The notes under the pieces were generated by a model. It worked only from the letters and a program-made list of their open reading frames with translations. It searched no databases and was not told the origin of the DNA. Position numbers and translations under genes: made by a program. 64,000 bases of DNA from Streptomyces sp. NBC_01142 (GTDB lineage: Bacteria; Actinomycetota; Actinomycetes; Streptomycetales; Streptomycetaceae): the NCBI RefSeq assembly GCF_026341125.1, contig NZ_JAPEOR010000008.1, forward strand, positions 1-64,000, read 5' to 3'. This document shows, piece after piece, positions 61,459 through 64,000 of this stretch (positions are counted from its first letter, which is position 1; every line of letters starts with the position of its first letter).

Positions 61459-61516
61459 GACCCATGTGCCCCGCCGCCCGCGCGAAACCAGCACCGCCGC
61501 ATCCCCGCCGGCCGGG

Positions 61517-61530
61517 TTGCTGCCCTAACC
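61517..61530 (+). promoter_or_regulatory. Array motif, copy 12: TTGCTGCCCTAACC
   Basis: Ninety-four bases before ATG 61625. Confidence 0.55.
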
Positions 61531-61624
61531 CGCCGGACCCCGACAGTGTCACCACCGGCCGCCGCACCGCACGCCCCAACGGGCGCCCCGCGCGGCCCCC
61601 AACTTCCCGGAAGGCAGCCCCGGC

Positions 61625-62314
61625 ATGTTCCTGCACCTGACGACCCTCCTCGACCTCGACCAGGAGCCGATAGGCACCGTCAGCGCCCAGTTCGTCGGCG
61701 GCGCCCGCACCAACACCTGGCTCGTCGTCGCCAACACCCCCAACGAAACCGGCGACCATGTCGCCCTCCACACCTACGGCCCGTTCGCCACCGACGACGA
61801 CGCCCGCGCCTGGGCCGCCGCCCACCTCACCCCGTACAGCACGTGGACCATCGCCCCCCTCGCCATCCCCTACACCAACGCCGAGGTCAACGCCGAACGC
61901 CGCAAGCCGCTGCGCCACTCCACCACCGCGCGCCGGGCCCGCGCGGACACCATCGCCGCCTACCTCACCCCGTACGACGGCCTGACCCGCCTGCCGCGCA
62001 ACACCCGCCCGGACACGTCCCGCCACGGGTTCACCGCCCGCGAGAGCGAGCACCCCGGCCTCGGCCCGGTCGTCGAGCTCACCGCCCTGGGCCCCGACGA
62101 CTACCGGCGCGAGGACGACCACCACCGCATGAAGGCCATCCTGCGCCGGGACTACCCCCACTTCGAGATCACCGACCAGGACACCCGCCTCCTGGTGCGC
62201 CGCCTGTCCGATGCCGAACTCCACGACCGCGCCGACCAGGCCGCCGCCCGCGTTGCCCCGCACCTCGCCGCCCTCACCACCAACACCCCGCCCGCCACCG
62301 ACATCGAGAAGTGA
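61625..62314 (+). CDS. Hypothetical protein
   Basis: A 229-residue protein with GGAAGG upstream. N-terminal strands (HLTTLLDLDQEPIGTVSAQF, TNTWLVVANTPNETGDHVAL), a basic central segment and a helical end (HHRMKAILRRDYPHFEITDQ, LLVRRLSDAELHDRADQAA). It precedes the next gene by nine bases, so the two are co-translated. Confidence 0.6.
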   Translation: MFLHLTTLLDLDQEPIGTVSAQFVGGARTNTWLVVANTPNETGDHVALHTYGPFATDDDARAWAAAHLTPYSTWTIAPLAIPYTNAEVNAERRKPLRHSTTARRARADTIAAYLTPYDGLTRLPRNTRPDTSRHGFTARESEHPGLGPVVELTALGPDDYRREDDHHRMKAILRRDYPHFEITDQDTRLLVRRLSDAELHDRADQAAARVAPHLAALTTNTPPATDIEK

Positions 62315-62323
62315 GGAACTGCC

Positions 62324-62590
62324 GTGGGTCATCAGATCATCGAGCAACCGGACGGGCTCCTCGCCGTCTTCTCCAGCGTCGTCGGCTCCTTCGTCGTCAC
62401 AGATGCCACCCCGGAGGAACTCATCGACTGGTACGCCGAGGAAGCCGCCCGCGAAGCACGGGAGCGTACGAAGCGGCTGCTGGATAGAGTCGCCGTAGGA
62501 GGGCAAGTCGCTTACGGGCAGCATGCGTTGACGTGGGAGGAAGCCTCCCAGCTCCACCAGGAGTGCAGCAGCGACCCAGACGAGAGCTGA
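62324..62590 (+). CDS. Small hypothetical protein
   Basis: An 88-residue protein from GTG 62324 with GAGGAA upstream. GLLAVFSSVVGSFVVTDATP, EELIDWYAEEAAREARERTK and ALTWEEASQLHQECSSDPD indicate a strand followed by helices. Probably a partner of the preceding protein. Confidence 0.55.
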   Translation: MGHQIIEQPDGLLAVFSSVVGSFVVTDATPEELIDWYAEEAAREARERTKRLLDRVAVGGQVAYGQHALTWEEASQLHQECSSDPDES

Positions 62591-62664
62591 CACACAACGG
62601 TGCCCCGCCGGGGGTGCAGGGCGGCACCCCGGCCCACCGCGTGGCTCTGGCGCGGCCGGCCGGG

Positions 62665-62678
62665 TTGCGGCGGTTGGC
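62665..62678 (+). promoter_or_regulatory. Array motif, copy 13: TTGCGGCGGTTGGC
   Basis: One hundred and twenty-seven bases before GTG 62806, a divergent copy. Confidence 0.4.
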
Positions 62679-62805
62679 GTCCGCCCGGCCAGCCTCACCC
62701 CCAGCGGCCCGAGCGGAGCAGTGACCAACCTGCCTGCACCGCTCGGGGCTCCGCACCCCAAGGGCGTCTCCACGCCCCCACCGAGCCTTGACGACGGGAC
62801 GTTCC

Positions 62806-63558
62806 GTGAATTCCGCTGCCCTCCGACCGCACGCCCTACCCCCGCGCACCCTGACCCGCCTGACGCCCGCCGACTGCACGGCCACCCATTGGTCGACAGC
62901 CAAGGCGAAGGCCGACGCCGGGAACCGAGTCCTGGCCTTCATCGAGAGCGGCCTCCACCCCGACTCCTTCACCGACGACCTGTACCGCACCTGCTCACAG
63001 CACCTGTTCGCCCACATCGCGCACTTCAACCGGCACGGCTTCGCGGACGTCTGGTTCACCACCCCTGACGACAAGGCCGCCTTCATCCGGCACGCCATCA
63101 ACGCCCGCAGCGGCGGCGATCCCGCCTGGACGTGGTCCGACGTCGAGCAGCACCTTCAGGACACGCTCGCCGACCACCCCCGCCTGCAGGAGCCGTCAGC
63201 CTGGACCGGCGCCACCCGCCCGCACGACTGCCCCTCATGCCACTGCACCCCCCAGCCCCCGCCTGACCCCCCTCCGCCCACTGCACCTTCACCGGCCCCG
63301 GCCCCGCCCCTCGCGGTCCCGGGGCCGCGCCATGCCCGCACAGCTACGCCCCTCACACGGGCTGACCCCGCCCGCACCCCACCGGCCCCCGGCCCATTCA
63401 GATTGCGGCTGTTGCCCCGCTGCTGGCCAGGGTCGGCGTACAGCCCACGCCCGAGGCGGGCCCCGCCCGCCCCTCCGAGATGCGGAACATCATCATGGCC
63501 ACCACCCCGTCCACCACCGATACCGGCGCCCTGTGGCAGAACCTCGCAGATGCCCTGA
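62806..63558 (+). CDS. Hypothetical protein, likely frame-shifted near its end
   Basis: The first 145 residues are protein-like (RTLTRLTPADCTATHWSTAK, VLAFIESGLHPDSFTDDLYR, HFNRHGFADVWFTTPDDKAA, HDCPSCHC). After CHCTP the open frame continues as 100 residues of proline-rich shadow that overlap the next gene. At the six-cytosine run 63248-63253 one extra base would give CTPPAPA and a stop at 63264-63266. The native end is therefore probably about 63266. GTG 62806 is chosen over TTG 62788. Confidence 0.55.
   Translation: MNSAALRPHALPPRTLTRLTPADCTATHWSTAKAKADAGNRVLAFIESGLHPDSFTDDLYRTCSQHLFAHIAHFNRHGFADVWFTTPDDKAAFIRHAINARSGGDPAWTWSDVEQHLQDTLADHPRLQEPSAWTGATRPHDCPSCHCTPQPPPDPPPPTAPSPAPAPPLAVPGPRHARTATPLTRADPARTPPAPGPFRLRLLPRCWPGSAYSPRPRRAPPAPPRCGTSSWPPPRPPPIPAPCGRTSQMP
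63403..63416 (+). promoter_or_regulatory. Array motif, copy 14: TTGCGGCTGTTGCC
   Basis: Seventy-eight bases before ATG 63495. Confidence 0.4.
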
Positions 63559-63779
63559 ACGCCCTCATCGACGCCCGGCAATTCCCCGACTTCCACGACC
63601 TCTACGGGGCGCGCAACAACTGGCAGCACCAGCCCATCGCCTCCACCGCTGCTCGCAGTGACGCCCCGTGGGTGGTCTTCGACCTGTCCACCCGGCAGTT
63701 CACCGTCTCCAGCCGCGAGCGAGTCCTCAACGGCGAACACGGCCGCCGCAACCGCCGCTCCAGGAAACAGCGCCGCTGA
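63495..63779 (+). CDS. Small hypothetical protein
   Basis: A 94-residue protein with GCGGAA before ATG 63495, and an ATG at 63480 also in frame. TDTGALWQNLADALNALIDA, PDFHDLYGARNNWQHQPIAS, APWVVFDLSTRQFTVSSRER and a basic C-terminus. No family recognised. Confidence 0.55.
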   Translation: MATTPSTTDTGALWQNLADALNALIDARQFPDFHDLYGARNNWQHQPIASTAARSDAPWVVFDLSTRQFTVSSRERVLNGEHGRRNRRSRKQRR

Positions 63780-64000
63780 CCCGCTGCCCCCTCCCTCGGC
63801 CCCCGCCCGGCGCCCCGCGCCCCTGCCGCATCTGCCGATCTGCCGGCGGGTGCGGCAGGCGGCAGCTTGCGGGTCTTGGCCGCCGCCGGGCCACGGTACG
63901 AAGCACCGGCCCGGCCGGGGCGGCGCCCACCCCTCCCGCCGCCTCGGGCCGAGCGACGACGTACCGCACCGGCCCACCCTTTCCACGAACGAGGAGACGC
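63780..64000. other. Final gap: array motif and a ribosome site for the next gene
   Basis: A motif copy TTGCGGGTCTTGGC lies at 63867-63880. The window ends in GAACGAGGAGACGC, a strong ribosome site whose gene starts beyond the window. Confidence 0.5.

Noticed and set aside
59001..61640. An 879-codon plus-strand open frame
   Set aside because: Overlaps HU and two other better genes in a different frame and has shadow composition.
1..64000. CRISPR arrays
   Set aside because: No regularly spaced repeat of 20-40 bases with unique spacers was seen. The repeats found are short regulatory words, inverted repeats or protein repeats.
1..64000. tRNA or rRNA genes, telomere ends
   Set aside because: No cloverleaf with GTTCGA-type arm or rRNA signature noticed, and no terminal palindrome array. 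The window appears internal to its replicon.

Overview
The window is high-GC DNA with GTG and TTG starts, GC-rich third codon positions and families typical of Streptomyces: XRE/DUF5753 with DUF397, DUF6233, DUF6927, DUF4913, EACC1 and actinobacterial IHF. No rRNA, tRNA or core metabolic operon was found. The content is accessory: a conjugation apparatus, a telomere-replication-like gene pair, plasmid-type nucleoid proteins, three classes of mobile DNA and many orphan genes. A linear conjugative plasmid, or the arm of a linear chromosome carrying an integrated one, is the best reading. This is inference, because no telomere or replication origin is visible.

Layout. 1-5 kb: a TPR regulator, a TrmO-like protein, a resolvase-fold-like protein divergent from an XRE-DUF5753/DUF397 pair with a strong operator between them. 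6-8.4 kb: a two-gene conflict module, EACC1 plus a caspase-like protease fused to a seven-repeat WD40 propeller. 8.9-13.6 kb: orphans, an HTH-MmyB protein with a recombinase-like tail, and remnants of lexA and an STAS gene joined end to end. 14.0-15.8 kb: an IS630-type element carrying a GNAT acetyltransferase as passenger. 15.9-25.9 kb: a minus-strand operon for a type IV secretion/conjugation machine (pilin-like, VirB8-like, VirB6-like, SCO6880-like, VirB4, VirD4/TraG and accessory proteins), followed downstream by an IHF paralogue. 26-35 kb: a divergent plus-strand set with a transglycosylase/M23 cell-wall hydrolase, a protein with three DnaB-N-like modules, and a ParA-like protein with an altered P-loop.

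35.5-38.4 kb holds the most notable unit. An HTH protein whose C-terminal half carries phi29-type DNA polymerase motifs is followed two bases later by a small Tpg-like protein. I read this as a compact, divergent telomere-capping (Tap/Tpg-like) or protein-primed synthesis module. 38.7-42 kb has an XRE repressor with a 14-bp perfect inverted-repeat operator, a serine recombinase and a HicB-like protein.

42.6-64 kb is an array of small plus-strand orphan genes. Most are bounded by a GC-rich hairpin behind and a recurring TTGC-N5-(C/G)T(A/T)(A/G)C motif ahead, about 15 copies, which looks like a common promoter or regulator site. The array is interrupted by a minus-strand cluster, a group II intron with its reverse transcriptase, a Fic-domain gene and an IS701-type element that sits exactly between the Fic stop codon and its terminator. 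An HU paralogue lies in the array. Several genes carry single-base frameshifts, some at homopolymers, so either sequencing error or decay is possible.
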